From: Pseudomonadota bacterium
GTDB taxonomy: Bacteria; Pseudomonadota; Gammaproteobacteria; UBA9339
Direction of reading: 5' to 3'
NCBI GenBank assembly: GCA_021781615.1
Contig: JAJXWM010000008.1
Span: forward strand, 1 to 64,000
Length of the DNA: 64,000 bases
Part shown: positions 18,375 to 27,881 of the stretch, piece after piece
Layout: each line of letters opens with the position of its first letter
Numbering within the stretch: position 1 is the first letter of the stretch
The notes under the pieces: model-generated
Told to the model about the DNA's origin: nothing
The model's input: only the letters and a program-made list of their open reading frames with translations
Database searches by the model: none
Position numbers and translations under genes: made by a program

Positions 18375-18932
18375 TTAAACCGTCATTAATTCTTTTTCTT
18401 TAACAACTGCTAAATTATCAACTTCAGCTATAAACTTATCGGTAGTTTTTTGTACTGCATCTTGGGTTCGATGATCCATATCCTCATCGATCTCTTTTTT
18501 CTTCAAAAGATCTTTAAGTTTATCCATCGCTTCACGACGAACGTTTCTTACAGAAACTCGGGAAATTTCTGCAATACCTTTTACTGCTTTTGCCATCTCT
18601 TTACGTCGCTCTTCAGTCAAGGGTGGAATAGAAATTCTTACGAGGTTTGCATCGCTCACCGGATTTAAACCAAGATTAGCGTTTGAAATTGCTTTTTCAA
18701 TTGATTTAATCATGGTTTTTTCCCAAGGAGTAATGACGATGGTACGAGCATCACCAACGGTAATATTAGCCACATTTTTTAGTGGCGTTTCGTTTCCATA
18801 ATAATCAACTTTTACCCCTTCAACTAAACCAGTATGCGCTCTACCGGTACGTAATTTTCCTAACTCTACCTTAAAAGCTTCTAATGCTTTTTGCATATCG
18901 GTTTCTAAATCTTTTACTATATTAGTTAACAT
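18375..18932 (-). CDS. frr: Ribosome recycling factor
   Basis: RRF splits post-termination ribosomes together with EF-G. The 185-residue product is the standard length and shows the two-domain pattern: helical ends and a central beta domain with HTGLVEGVKVDYYGNETPLK, plus the signature PPLTEERRKEMAKAVKG. It follows pyrH by 23 bases in the same operon. Confidence 0.97.
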   Translation of the reverse strand: MLTNIVKDLETDMQKALEAFKVELGKLRTGRAHTGLVEGVKVDYYGNETPLKNVANITVGDARTIVITPWEKTMIKSIEKAISNANLGLNPVSDANLVRISIPPLTEERRKEMAKAVKGIAEISRVSVRNVRREAMDKLKDLLKKKEIDEDMDHRTQDAVQKTTDKFIAEVDNLAVVKEKELMTV

Positions 18933-18955
18933 ATAAAATACCCCCGTAAGTAACT

Positions 18956-19678
18956 CTATTCGACTAAAGTTCCTTCATCCAACCCTTGAATAATACGTAG
19001 TAGTGCTCCTTTTTTACGTATGTTAAATACTCTAAGTTTCATTTTATGATCACGCCCTAAACAAAATGCAGATAAATCCATCACTCCCAAATTTTCTGCT
19101 AATGCTTGGCCGTAAGTAAGTCTGCGATACAATTTTGCATCACGATTTTTTTTCGGATCTTTTGAATATATGCCATCAACATTGGTGGCTTTTAAAAGTA
19201 AATCGGCGCCAAGCTCAATACCACGTAAACATAAAGCGGTATCAGTCGTAACCAGGGGACTACCAATACCACCAGCAAAAATAACGACAAAACCACCTAC
19301 AAGATAATTATTGGCTTTTCGACAGTCGTAACGCTCAATTATTCCATCGATTGGTAAAGCTGACATGGTTTTTGTAGGAATCCCCAAACTAGTAAAGATA
19401 TCTTGCATTGCTAGAGCATTGAGCATCGTCGCAATCATACCCAGGTGATCGCCAGTAATACGTGAAATACCATCCCCATTTAACATGGCACCACGAAAGA
19501 AATTACCGCCACCAACAACTATCCCAACTTGAATATTAGATTTAGCCAAAGCCTTAACGTCGCTAGCAATATCTTTAATAATTTTGGAGTCGATTCCCGC
19601 CTCTTTTTTACCCATTAAAGCTTCACCACTTAGCTTTAACACTATCCGCCTAGGTTTCTTTTTATTTGCAATGGCCAT
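18956..19678 (-). CDS. pyrH: Uridylate kinase
   Basis: PyrH phosphorylates UMP to UDP. I start at the ATG giving MAIANKKKPRRIVLKLSGEAL, which has GAGAG upstream and matches family starts; a 33-codon in-frame extension (to 19777) is translated from a dispersed repeat (19700-19820) and is not real. The 240-residue kinase shows the LKLSGEAL nucleotide loop, GIVVGGGNFFRG, and TDTALCLRGIELGADLLLKA. It lies between tsf and frr as usual. Confidence 0.96.
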   Translation of the reverse strand: MAIANKKKPRRIVLKLSGEALMGKKEAGIDSKIIKDIASDVKALAKSNIQVGIVVGGGNFFRGAMLNGDGISRITGDHLGMIATMLNALAMQDIFTSLGIPTKTMSALPIDGIIERYDCRKANNYLVGGFVVIFAGGIGSPLVTTDTALCLRGIELGADLLLKATNVDGIYSKDPKKNRDAKLYRRLTYGQALAENLGVMDLSAFCLGRDHKMKLRVFNIRKKGALLRIIQGLDEGTLVE

Positions 19679-19699
19679 AGTCTCTCTTGTTTTTCCAAT

Positions 19700-19820
19700 C
19701 AATTTTCTGACTTCGCCCGGGGTATGAACCCCGGGCTCGCCCAAGGGTGATAAGCTCTGCTTCTCCCCCAAGGTCAATCCCCCATCGCTTTGTCCTCGCT
19801 AGCTTGCTGCGAGGAAACTT
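19700..19820 (-). repeat. 120-bp dispersed repeat, copy A
   Basis: The block beginning CAATTTTCTGACTTCGCCC and ending in GAGGAAACTTA matches 49915-50034 at roughly 85-90 percent identity, in the same plus-strand orientation. It contains the palindromes CCCGGGGTATGAACCCCGGG and a second GC-rich stem. It sits in the tsf-pyrH spacer, so it is co-transcribed and could form an RNA hairpin there. Confidence 0.85.
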
Positions 19821-19895
19821 AGATTATATTTTTGGTTAAAACAATCTGGTATGCAAATAACTCCGCCTACACGATGCGGTGGCTATCAACTACCG

Positions 19896-20783
19896 TTACT
19901 TTTTAGACTCGATTTGAGCTTTTACTTCAGCTGCAAAATCCGTTTCTTTCTTTTCAATACCCTCTCCTACTTCAAAACGAGTAAAACTAGAAATACGCGC
20001 TTTAGATTGTTGTAACAAATCTTCAATTGTAATGTCAGGGTTTTTAACAAATTGTTGTTTAACTAAAGTTATTTCACCAATAAATTTTTGCACCCGGCCA
20101 GATAATATTTTTTCGAGAATTTCTGGCGGTTTCTTAGTGTCTTGTAATTGTGCGGCATATATCTCTTTTTCTTTTTCGATTAAAGCTTTTGGTAGTTCTT
20201 CTGGTAAAATCGCCGCGGGTTTAGATGCAGCAATATGCATGGCGATATCTTTGGCCAGCTCAGGATTTGCTACTGAAACTTCTACCAAAACTCCAATCCG
20301 TCCATTACCATGAGCATAACTGCCAATCATCCCTTCCCCACTAATATCCATCAACTTTACTCTACGAACATTGATATTTTCGCCGATTTTAGCAACCAAT
20401 CCCTCGCGCGTCTCGAGAACATTTTTACCACTATCTAAAACCATGGAAAGAAACTTATCTAGCTCGGTAACACGTACTTTCAAACCTTGCGCAGCGATGG
20501 TATCAGCAAACTCTAAGAAAGATTTATCACGCGACACAAAATCGGTTTCACAGTTAACTTCTACCATAATTGCGGTCTTGTGATCATCACTGGTTTTAAT
20601 GACGATAACACCTTCTGCTGCGATGCGATCCCCTTTTTTTGCCGCTTTTGCTTGTCCAGACTTACGCATGATGGTAACAGCAGCCTCAAGGTTGCCATTA
20701 GCTTCCTCTAAAGCTTTCTTACATTCCATCATCCCAGCGCCAGTTTGTTCGCGCAGCTCTTTAACTAATGATGCAGTTATCAT
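19896..20783 (-). CDS. tsf: Elongation factor Ts
   Basis: EF-Ts is the nucleotide exchange factor of EF-Tu. I use the ATG at 20783 (MITASLVKELREQTGAGMME), since the alternative upstream start is a TTG three codons earlier. The 295-residue product has the N-terminal UBA-like domain, the conserved TGAGMMECKKALEEANG and the VNCETDFVSRD contact loop. It follows rpsB by about 20 bases. Confidence 0.96.
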   Translation of the reverse strand: MITASLVKELREQTGAGMMECKKALEEANGNLEAAVTIMRKSGQAKAAKKGDRIAAEGVIVIKTSDDHKTAIMVEVNCETDFVSRDKSFLEFADTIAAQGLKVRVTELDKFLSMVLDSGKNVLETREGLVAKIGENINVRRVKLMDISGEGMIGSYAHGNGRIGVLVEVSVANPELAKDIAMHIAASKPAAILPEELPKALIEKEKEIYAAQLQDTKKPPEILEKILSGRVQKFIGEITLVKQQFVKNPDITIEDLLQQSKARISSFTRFEVGEGIEKKETDFAAEVKAQIESKK

Positions 20784-20803
20784 AGATATCAACCCACTAT
20801 TAT

Positions 20804-21835
20804 TTATTCTTTTTCTTCAGTTTTTACATCACCCAAATTTTTAGCTAACTGTTCAGCTAAACTTTTATCCTCTCGAGGTTTACTCTCTTCGGATTGTTTA
20901 GGAGCATTTTCTCTTTTAATCTTGGTAACAGTAACCTTAGGAGCTGGATGTGCCTTACCTTTGTGTGCGTGTGCCTGAACTTTAGCTTTTGGTTCTTCGG
21001 ATACTTTTTCTACTTCTGCCCCTTTCACCCCAGCATCATCATGCTCAGCAACTGCTTTTCTCTTAAATACTTTTTTCTTTGGGACGGGATACTTCTTGCC
21101 GCCTTTCTTTTCATTATCTTCTTTTTCAGCTACTACTTCTTCTTCAATAATGTGGCTCCGGGCATCGATTATGGCATCGACTATACCACGCAAATATAAG
21201 CCAATAGCGCGGATCGAATCATCGTTACCAGGGATGATGTAATCTATTCCATCAGGAGAGTTATTAGTATCAACAATACCAACGATCGGTATTTTTAATT
21301 TTGAAGCTTCACTAACTGCAATTTTTTCATTACCAACATCGATGACAAAAACTGCGTCTGGAAGACCGCCCATTTCTCGTACTCCGCCTAAACTTTTTTC
21401 AAGTTTGGTGATTTCACGCATAATGGAAAGAGCTTCTTTTTTAGAAATACGAGCGAAGGTTTGACTATCTCTTAAATCCTCTAATTCTTTTAAACGCTTC
21501 AAAGATTGTCTAATAGTTTTATAGTTGGTTAACATACCACCTAGCCAACGAAAATCAACATATGGCATACGGCAACGTATAGCTTCTTCACGAACTAGAC
21601 TACGTGCTTGATGCTTAGTACCAACAAACAAAATCTTACCCTTCTTCGCAGCGACACTACTCAAAAAATTAACTGCATGCTTATACATCGGAAGAGTTTT
21701 TTCAAGATCTATAATATGGATTTTGCTCTTAGCACCGAAAATGTAGGGAGCCATCTTGGGATTCCAAAAGCGGATTTGATGGCCAAAGTGAACGCCAGCT
21801 TCTAACATCTGACGTATAGTTGTGTTTATAGTCAT
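20804..21835 (-). CDS. rpsB: 30S ribosomal protein S2 with long charged C-terminal extension
   Basis: S2 binds the back of the 30S subunit. The start is the ATG with AGGAGA just upstream, giving [20 protein letters not shown]; the longer frame to 21892 runs through the leader. Residues 1-230 are ordinary S2 ([20 protein letters not shown] and [15 protein letters not shown] motifs). Residues about 235-343 are an extra tail rich in Lys, Glu, Ala and His (for example [14 protein letters not shown]), far longer than the 241-residue E. coli protein. The tail is probably disordered; its function is unknown. It is first in a translation/envelope operon divergent from map. Confidence 0.96.
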   Translation of the reverse strand: MTINTTIRQMLEAGVHFGHQIRFWNPKMAPYIFGAKSKIHIIDLEKTLPMYKHAVNFLSSVAAKKGKILFVGTKHQARSLVREEAIRCRMPYVDFRWLGGMLTNYKTIRQSLKRLKELEDLRDSQTFARISKKEALSIMREITKLEKSLGGVREMGGLPDAVFVIDVGNEKIAVSEASKLKIPIVGIVDTNNSPDGIDYIIPGNDDSIRAIGLYLRGIVDAIIDARSHIIEEEVVAEKEDNEKKGGKKYPVPKKKVFKRKAVAEHDDAGVKGAEVEKVSEEPKAKVQAHAHKGKAHPAPKVTVTKIKRENAPKQSEESKPREDKSLAEQLAKNLGDVKTEEKE

Positions 21836-21858
21836 TTTTTCTCCTAGGGTTATTCCTC

Positions 21859-21915
21859 CACACATCCCACAATCTAACCAATTTCTCGGCACCCAAGACT
21901 ATGTGACGATGTGTG
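21859..21915 (-). promoter_or_regulatory. Structured rpsB leader RNA candidate
   Basis: An 8-bp perfect inverted repeat (CACACATC at 21859-21866 and GATGTGTG at 21908-21915) encloses a GGGTGCC-containing loop, 24 bases upstream of the rpsB start. Gammaproteobacterial rpsB mRNAs are known to be autoregulated by S2 through leader structures; the assignment here is by position and stem only. Confidence 0.4.
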
Positions 21916-22053
21916 TGAGTATTTTTATTGATTAATTTCGTAAAGCTTTATACCATAGTTTAAATATAAATACTAATCAGATATGATACATATATTGAAC
22001 AAGCTTATCTGTTTGAATAATATGATGTTTTTTAATGGAAATGGCAAGAAAAC

Positions 22054-22821
22054 GTGAATATAACAATAAAATCTGCTGCTGAAATAGAAAAAATGAGAAC
22101 TGTATGTCGGCTTGCCGCCGAAGTGCTAGATATGATAGCGCCTCATGTTAAAGCTGGTATCGCAACTATTGAACTAAATCGCATCTGCCATGAATATATT
22201 ACTAAAGTGCAACATGCCATCCCAGCGCCATTAAATTACCGCGGCTTTCCTAAATCAATTTGTACTTCGATCAACCACGTTGTTTGTCACGGTATCCCAG
22301 GCAAAGAAAAACTAAAAAATGGAGATATTTTAAATATAGATATTACCATAATAAAAGACGGTTACTTTGGCGACACCAGTAAAATGTTTATCATTGGCCA
22401 AGCAACTGCTCTAGCGAATCGTCTAGTAAAAGTAGCACAAGAATGTTTATATCTGGGCATCAAGGAAGTAAAGCCAGGTGCCTATCTAGGAAATATTGGT
22501 GCGGCAATTCAAAAACATGCGACCGCGCACAATTTTTCGGTAGTAAGAGAATATTGCGGCCACGGCATTGGCACCGCTTTTCACGAACCACCGCAAGTGC
22601 TGCACTATGGAGAAACAAATACTGGTGAAATATTAAAGCCGGGGATGATTTTTACTATCGAACCAATGATTAATGCTGGCACTTATCATACTAAACTTTT
22701 AGATGATAACTGGACCGCTATTACTGCTGATAAAAAATTATCAGCGCAGTGGGAACATACGGTGCTTGTTACTGAAGATGGCCACGAGATTTTAACCAAA
22801 AGAGCGGAAGAAAACTTTTAG
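22054..22821 (+). CDS. map: Type I methionine aminopeptidase
   Basis: Map removes the initiator Met from nascent proteins. The 255-residue product starts with GTG and has no strong ribosome binding site. The pita-bread fold ligands are visible: His in VVCHGIPG, Asp in LNIDIT and GDTSKMF, His in GHGIGTAFHEPPQV, Glu in FTIEPMI and QWEHTVLV. It is divergent from rpsB across about 218 bases, the same arrangement as in E. coli. Confidence 0.96.
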   Translation: MNITIKSAAEIEKMRTVCRLAAEVLDMIAPHVKAGIATIELNRICHEYITKVQHAIPAPLNYRGFPKSICTSINHVVCHGIPGKEKLKNGDILNIDITIIKDGYFGDTSKMFIIGQATALANRLVKVAQECLYLGIKEVKPGAYLGNIGAAIQKHATAHNFSVVREYCGHGIGTAFHEPPQVLHYGETNTGEILKPGMIFTIEPMINAGTYHTKLLDDNWTAITADKKLSAQWEHTVLVTEDGHEILTKRAEENF

Positions 22822-22876
22822 AGGTTGTTAAATCCTATATGCTAAATAGTTACAAAAATCAAATAAAGGAAGGCTT

Positions 22877-24274
22877 ATGAAAACCAAAACCGTTTTTAGT
22901 AGTATTATATTAAAGGCATTTTGTTTGCTGCTATTTAGTCTCAGTTATAGCCAAGGTAGCTATGCCCTGTTTGAAAAATGTGTTACCGCAAGCTGGAAAG
23001 CTAACAGGTATACTGTTAATTTTGATCACCATACTCTAAACGTTGGTACCATCACTGAAGATATAGCACTAGCCATTGTGCCAGAAATAAGAGAGTTTTT
23101 GGCAGCAGGAAACGTGATAGACACCCTAAACGTCGCCGAACACCTTTTTAGTACTGACAGTGCCCTCGCCATAATACTAGGTGCTTTTCTCCACCCCAAT
23201 GTCGCTTTAGATACCCTTACTATCAGACTTGCAAAACGTAATTATGCTACGATGGTAGCAATTGCTAATATTTTGGAGAAAAACAGGAAAATACATGTGT
23301 TGCATTTTATACAAACAAATCCTACAACATTTTCAGATTTTACTAATGAAGATCTTCTAGAATTAGCCGCAGCTTTACAAGGAAACGATGAACTACTCGA
23401 GCTGGTTTTTGAAAAACACTTTGGTCAACAAGATTCTTTTAATGCTGCTTGTAAATTTATTGATGCCTTAACAAAAAACCGGAACTTAGTTAACCTTCGA
23501 GTAAACTTGCCTATTAATAATGCTGTTGCAATACGACTGGCTCGAGTAATAGCTTTAAACCCAAGATTAAACGCCCTTCTTATTCATAACCCTGCCGACG
23601 ATTGCGACAATGAACCTACGCTTCGTATTTTAGGGGAACATGTTCTTTTGCGTGCTATTGAGCAAAATATACATATAGTCAACAAAAATCCGGAACCACT
23701 GGATCATAAATTTTTAGCAAATGAACATGTAACGATCCTTTTGGGGGTGCTACAGCGAAATAAAAAAATAGGAGAGTCGGGGCTAATAGAAAAGATATCG
23801 CAAAGCTTGCTCTTGGCAGAGCAAAGGACTTTAGCAGTTCTAGGCGGGCATCATCCAAGGCTTGGCGCAGCTTCACCTATTGCCACATTACCCCCCGCTG
23901 TACTCCAAGAGATTGTAAGACTAAGTTGCCATATTAGTGCAGAGGAGATGCATCATGTTATTCTAGAAACTCCGGAAGAAACACTTGCTAAATTTTTAAC
24001 TCCAGCAGATATAAAAAATATTAGAGAAATTAGGCGGTTACAAAAGGAGATTTTGCAGCTCCTGAAGCGCGCTAAGATTAAGTATGATATAGAGGATTGG
24101 GAGGCAAGAGTAGAACAACTATTGAATAACACCGGGGTGGCACCCACTAATGCTACAACTATCATGGTTGAAAATAATGCTACAATTGTAACGACCGAAA
24201 ATAATACTGCAACTGCAACGATCGAATTAGAAACGTCGCCGTCACCACCACCATCTGTTTGTACTATAACCTAG
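22877..24274 (+). CDS. Secreted LRR-like protein
   Basis: The 465-residue product has an N-terminal signal peptide (about 1-31, hydrophobic core ILKAFCLLLFSLSYSQG, cleavage after ALF or SYA). Residues about 60-270 contain irregular leucine-rich repeats of the ribonuclease-inhibitor kind, with helices like LLELAAALQGNDELLELVF and LIDALTKNRNLVNLRV-type turns. A helical part follows at about 275-420, then a Thr/Asn/Pro-rich tail ending SPSPPPSVCTIT. I do not recognise an enzyme. A surface or host-interaction role is inference. It follows map by 55 bases, with AAGGAAGG before its ATG. Confidence 0.65.
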   Translation: MKTKTVFSSIILKAFCLLLFSLSYSQGSYALFEKCVTASWKANRYTVNFDHHTLNVGTITEDIALAIVPEIREFLAAGNVIDTLNVAEHLFSTDSALAIILGAFLHPNVALDTLTIRLAKRNYATMVAIANILEKNRKIHVLHFIQTNPTTFSDFTNEDLLELAAALQGNDELLELVFEKHFGQQDSFNAACKFIDALTKNRNLVNLRVNLPINNAVAIRLARVIALNPRLNALLIHNPADDCDNEPTLRILGEHVLLRAIEQNIHIVNKNPEPLDHKFLANEHVTILLGVLQRNKKIGESGLIEKISQSLLLAEQRTLAVLGGHHPRLGAASPIATLPPAVLQEIVRLSCHISAEEMHHVILETPEETLAKFLTPADIKNIREIRRLQKEILQLLKRAKIKYDIEDWEARVEQLLNNTGVAPTNATTIMVENNATIVTTENNTATATIELETSPSPPPSVCTIT

Positions 24275-24379
24275 AGGCAACAAAAGTTCGGGCGCATTTC
24301 GGATGTTTATAATTCATGCAAAACCGCGCGGTGTTCCTGGCTGCAGTTGCTTAAAATTAAAGGCCGCGGGGAATAGATT

Positions 24380-24685
24380 TTAACCAATTTTAGCGCGAGC
24401 TTTACGCTTAAAAATCTGGAGAACTAGGTTTATATAAAGCGCATCGATACGCTCGCCGGTAATCCCCAAAGCTTCTAAAGCGGCCTGAATTGGAGAAACT
24501 ACGGCAAATACTCCCGAATTGATAGCGTAACATACTCCGGTATCAATAACTCCTTTTCGATCAGCGCAAATACCGCCATACCATGCAGAAGCAACCCCTG
24601 CTACAAAATATAATCCTGCCTCAATAAAAACCCCCGCACTGCCAGAAACACGGCTTACCTCTTGCTGGGTTAATTCACTAATCAT
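24380..24685 (-). CDS. Double-glycine-like leader peptide (GS variant)
   Basis: The 101-residue protein starts MISELTQQEVSRVSGSAG. This is the same L-T-x-x-E-x-x-x-V-S-G leader seen at 3.1-9.0 kb, but with Ser after the first Gly; cleavage might use the GSAG stretch. The mature part is hydrophobic and glycine-rich (about residues 17-65) with two Cys and a basic tail (FKRKARAKIG). GAGGAGA precedes the ATG. It lies 15 kb from the other members, so the family is dispersed. Function unknown. Confidence 0.6.
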   Translation of the reverse strand: MISELTQQEVSRVSGSAGVFIEAGLYFVAGVASAWYGGICADRKGVIDTGVCYAINSGVFAVVSPIQAALEALGITGERIDALYINLVLQIFKRKARAKIG

Positions 24686-24780
24686 AAATCATTCTCCTCA
24701 ACTTGGTTATTGTTTGTTATCCCGCCTTTTCATGACCATGGCTTTAGGGGGAAACTCAGGCCGCTATAGATATGATATTT

Positions 24781-25524
24781 TTAGACATGCTGTTGACGCA
24801 CAACTTCAAATAAAGAAACACCTACTGCTACCGAAACATTTAAATTTTGCACAGAACCTTGCATTGGGATTTTAAAAATAAAATCACAACTATCTTTGGT
24901 AAGACGTCTCAAACCTGTACCCTCTGCTCCAAATACTAAAGCAATTGGTGGCTTAAGAGAGATTTGATATATACTTTGCGTGGCCTCTTCTGTTGCTCCA
25001 TAGATCCAAATATTGTTTTTCTTCAATAGTTCAATGACTCGCGCCAAATTGGTTACTTGAATTAATGGTGTTAACCCAACCGCTCCCGATGCTACCTTAC
25101 AAACTGTTGGTGTTAAACCGCAGGCTTTATCTTTTGGTACAATAATACCATGAACTCCCGCTGCATTAGCTGTACGTAAACAAGCCCCTAAATTATGCGG
25201 GTCTTGTACCCCATCCAAAATTAATAAAAAAATATCTTGCCCGTACTTTTCTAAAAGAACTTTCAAATAGTCCTCAGTATAATCACCTGGATATATAACC
25301 TCTGCCACCACCCCCTGATGGTTAACCAAAGGAACCAAAGCATCAAGATCTTTGCGAGATAATTGCCTTATGGGTATATGGTGTTTTTGCGCAGCCTCAA
25401 TAATTTCTAAAGAACGCTTATCACTCAATTTGTTTTGTAAATAGATGCCACGTATCTCTCCAGGCATAACTGAAAGTGCCGAATTGACGGAGTGGTAACC
25501 AAAGATATGCCTTATCTGTCCCAT
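24781..25524 (-). CDS. rlmB: 23S rRNA (guanosine-2251-2'-O)-methyltransferase
   Basis: RlmB methylates the ribose of G2251 in the peptidyl-transferase loop. The 247-residue SPOUT protein has an N-terminal substrate-binding domain (start IFGYHSVNSALSVMPGEIRG) and the three SpoU motifs: DGVQDPHNLGACLRTANAAG, VFGAEGTGLRRL and IPMQGSVQNLNVSVAVGVSL, which form the trefoil knot. It follows scpB by five bases, so the two are likely co-transcribed. Confidence 0.93.
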   Translation of the reverse strand: MGQIRHIFGYHSVNSALSVMPGEIRGIYLQNKLSDKRSLEIIEAAQKHHIPIRQLSRKDLDALVPLVNHQGVVAEVIYPGDYTEDYLKVLLEKYGQDIFLLILDGVQDPHNLGACLRTANAAGVHGIIVPKDKACGLTPTVCKVASGAVGLTPLIQVTNLARVIELLKKNNIWIYGATEEATQSIYQISLKPPIALVFGAEGTGLRRLTKDSCDFIFKIPMQGSVQNLNVSVAVGVSLFEVVRQQHV

Positions 25525-25529
25525 AATGA

Positions 25530-26267
25530 TTATTCGCTACTTTCTTGGTAATTGTTTTCTTGTACGCTATTTTCTGAATCCTGGTCTATTTCACCATCTA
25601 CTTCACTATCGATACTGTCTATATTTTCTCCTTCTTCTTCTTTATCTTCATCGACATCATCAATAGCCACCACGTCTACTTCTTCTTTTATTTCTTCGTC
25701 ACTTGTACCGACATTTTCTGGTGCATTTTCAAGCACCATTTGTTCCGTAAACTCTATAAGTGGTGGCAATTCATCCAGATGCTTTAAATTAAAATGATCG
25801 AGGAATTTTTTGGTAGTAGCAAATAATGCAGGTTTACCTGGCACCTCTTTGTAACCAACTGCCCGTACCCATTCATGCTCAAGTAGGGTCTTAATTATAT
25901 TAGAACTAACAGCCACCCCCCGTACATCTTCTATTTCTGCACGAGTAATCGGTTGACGATAAGCAATCAAAGCTAAAGTCTCTAGTAAAGCCCGCGAATA
26001 GCGAGGAGGACGTTCTTCATATAGCTTACTAATCCAATGACTTAATTCCGATCTAACCTGAAAACGCCAACCACTAGCAACCTCTTTTAATTCTATACCA
26101 CCTTCGGTATAGTCATCAACTAGTTCATTAATTATTGCACGCAATTCGCTGATTTCTAATGGATAATCATTGGAACTAAATATTTTATATAACCGATCAA
26201 TACTTAAAGGCTCTTCTGAAACCATGAATAGAGCTTCAATTATTTGTTTAGGAGTGGCCACAGACAT
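25530..26267 (-). CDS. scpB: Segregation and condensation protein B
   Basis: ScpB is the winged-helix kleisin-associated subunit of SMC-ScpAB, which organises the chromosome. I start at the ATG giving MSVATPKQIIEALFMVSEEP; an ATG five codons upstream overlaps scpA slightly more and cannot be excluded. Conserved winged-helix parts include LETLALIAYRQPITRAEIED and RGVAVSSNIIKTLLE. The C-terminal 65 residues are an acidic Asp/Glu/Ser tail, longer than usual. It overlaps or abuts the scpA stop. Confidence 0.93.
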   Translation of the reverse strand: MSVATPKQIIEALFMVSEEPLSIDRLYKIFSSNDYPLEISELRAIINELVDDYTEGGIELKEVASGWRFQVRSELSHWISKLYEERPPRYSRALLETLALIAYRQPITRAEIEDVRGVAVSSNIIKTLLEHEWVRAVGYKEVPGKPALFATTKKFLDHFNLKHLDELPPLIEFTEQMVLENAPENVGTSDEEIKEEVDVVAIDDVDEDKEEEGENIDSIDSEVDGEIDQDSENSVQENNYQESSE

Positions 26268-26268
26268 A

Positions 26269-27072
26269 TCAATTATCACCATTTTGTATTTGAACAGGCT
26301 TTAAATAAATAGAACCATAAATTTCCGTCTGAACAATCTCAATCAGATTTTGCCGAAGTAGCTCTAAAATTGCAATAAAAGAAACTACAACCCCCAACCT
26401 TCCCTCTTCCACTTTAAATATGCTTTCAAAACTAACAAACTGCGAAGCCTGCAAACTAGAAAGAATTTGCGTCATTCGCTCTCTTACTGAAAGACCTTCG
26501 CGACTAATGTGATGATGCCCATGCATACTAGCCCGATTCATAACCTCTTTAAATGCGGTTAATAATTCTTGCAGTTCTAATTTTGGCAACTGACGTGGCA
26601 CGGCACTAATTTCTGGAAGCGTAACCGCAACTGGAAATATCTCGCGCTCGACTCTTGGCATAACTTCAAGATCTTCAGCTGCTTTTTTAAATTGCTCATA
26701 CTCGCGCAATCTTCTAACTAGCTCTGCTCGAGGATCTGCTTCATCGCTCTCGATACTAGCTGGGCGAGGCAATAACATTTTTGATTTGATTTCGGCAAGA
26801 ACTGCCGCCATCAATAGGTACTCTGCCGCTAATTCTAAATTAAGCCCCTTCATCAGCTCAACATATTCCATATACTGTCTAGTCACCTGAGCAATGGGTA
26901 TATCCAAGATATTTATGTTTTCTTTTTTGATTAAATAAAGCAAAAGATCTAAAGGTCCGGTAAAGGCATCTAAAAAAACCTCCAAAGCATTTGGTGGTAT
27001 ATATAGATCTTGCGGAAGATCGTGTAAGGGTTGTCCTAGAACTAATGCTGGCGTTATATGCTCGGTATTCAT
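26269..27072 (-). CDS. scpA: Segregation and condensation protein A (kleisin)
   Basis: ScpA bridges the SMC heads. The 267-residue product has the N-terminal signature FLDAFTGPLDLLLYLIKKEN followed by NILDIPIAQVTRQYMEYVEL, a central variable part and a C-terminal winged helix with FIAILELLRQNLIEIVQ. It leads the scpA-scpB-rlmB group. The promoter should lie in the repeat-bearing spacer upstream. Confidence 0.94.
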   Translation of the reverse strand: MNTEHITPALVLGQPLHDLPQDLYIPPNALEVFLDAFTGPLDLLLYLIKKENINILDIPIAQVTRQYMEYVELMKGLNLELAAEYLLMAAVLAEIKSKMLLPRPASIESDEADPRAELVRRLREYEQFKKAAEDLEVMPRVEREIFPVAVTLPEISAVPRQLPKLELQELLTAFKEVMNRASMHGHHHISREGLSVRERMTQILSSLQASQFVSFESIFKVEEGRLGVVVSFIAILELLRQNLIEIVQTEIYGSIYLKPVQIQNGDN

Positions 27073-27139
27073 TTGCCCCCTATTCTCGACATTCCAGCGA
27101 TAATGTCAACTGTTGTTAATCAAATGTTAACCAAAAACC

Positions 27140-27250
27140 CAATGACGTCATCCCCGAAGGCCTCCTCTATTAAACTTGTCCCTAATGTTTCCCCTATAAA
27201 CTTGTCCCCTAATGTTTTTATAGGGGGAAAGCATTAGAGGACAAATCTGC
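27140..27250 (-). repeat. Small dispersed palindromic repeat, copy 1
   Basis: The spacer between scpA and yciB holds nested units of a CCCCTATAAA/TTTATAGGGG palindrome. On the minus strand its core CATTAGGGGACAAG with preceding CCCCTATAAAAA matches 40299-40345 in front of thrS (CCCCTACAAAAACATTAGGG). The element is short, so it may be a MITE remnant or a hairpin-forming repeat. Confidence 0.6.
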
Positions 27251-27327
27251 CTAGGAACCGGCAAAAAAATCTTTTATCTCCATAATAAAATTTGCTTAGC
27301 ATCGCTCAAATATCTATAATCGGCCTT

Positions 27328-27864
27328 ATGAAACTACTATTTGATTTTTTCCCTATTGTACTATTTTTCTTAAGCTATAAATTTTATGGTATCTATGTTG
27401 CCACCATTATAATAATAATCTCTTCAGTATTACAAACTGGGGTATTTTGGTTAAAACACCGAAGAATTGAATTCACTCATGGTATCACCTTAGCTTCGGT
27501 ATTAGTTCTTGGTGCTGCTACCATATTCTTTCATAATGAAATGTTCATAAAATGGAAACCAACGGCAATTTATTGGGTTTTTGCTCTGCTTTTTTGGGGA
27601 TCACAAATAATAGGCAAAAAATCACTCTTAGAGCGCTTAATGGGTGGCAAAATCACTTTACCGAAAAATGTCTGGCACCACCTTAATTTAAGTTGGGCGA
27701 TATTTTTTATCTGTATGGGTGGGGTAAATATTTATGTGGCCTACCACTTTAACACTGACGTTTGGGTAAACTTCAAACTATTTGGAACGCTAGGCGGAAC
27801 TATAGTATTTGTTATTTTACAATCTCTCTATATGGGTAAGTATTTAAAAGGGCAAGAAGAATAA
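27328..27864 (+). CDS. yciB: Intracellular septation protein A family (YciB)
   Basis: The 178-residue inner-membrane protein has five hydrophobic helices and starts MKLLFDFFPIVLFFLSYKFY, matching YciB/IspA starts; a 12-codon TTG extension upstream is rejected. The FWLKHRR-like and WKPTAIYWVFALLFWGSQ motifs and the length equal the family's (about 179). YciB supports envelope integrity and septation. The gene is alone on the plus strand between scpA and a DUF3795 gene. Confidence 0.9.
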   Translation: MKLLFDFFPIVLFFLSYKFYGIYVATIIIIISSVLQTGVFWLKHRRIEFTHGITLASVLVLGAATIFFHNEMFIKWKPTAIYWVFALLFWGSQIIGKKSLLERLMGGKITLPKNVWHHLNLSWAIFFICMGGVNIYVAYHFNTDVWVNFKLFGTLGGTIVFVILQSLYMGKYLKGQEE

Positions 27865-27881
27865 GAGCCTATTCAAAAAAC

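Noticed and set aside
19679..19777. N-terminal extension of pyrH
   Set aside because: It translates the dispersed repeat also found at 49915; the ATG at 19678 has a ribosome binding site and family match.
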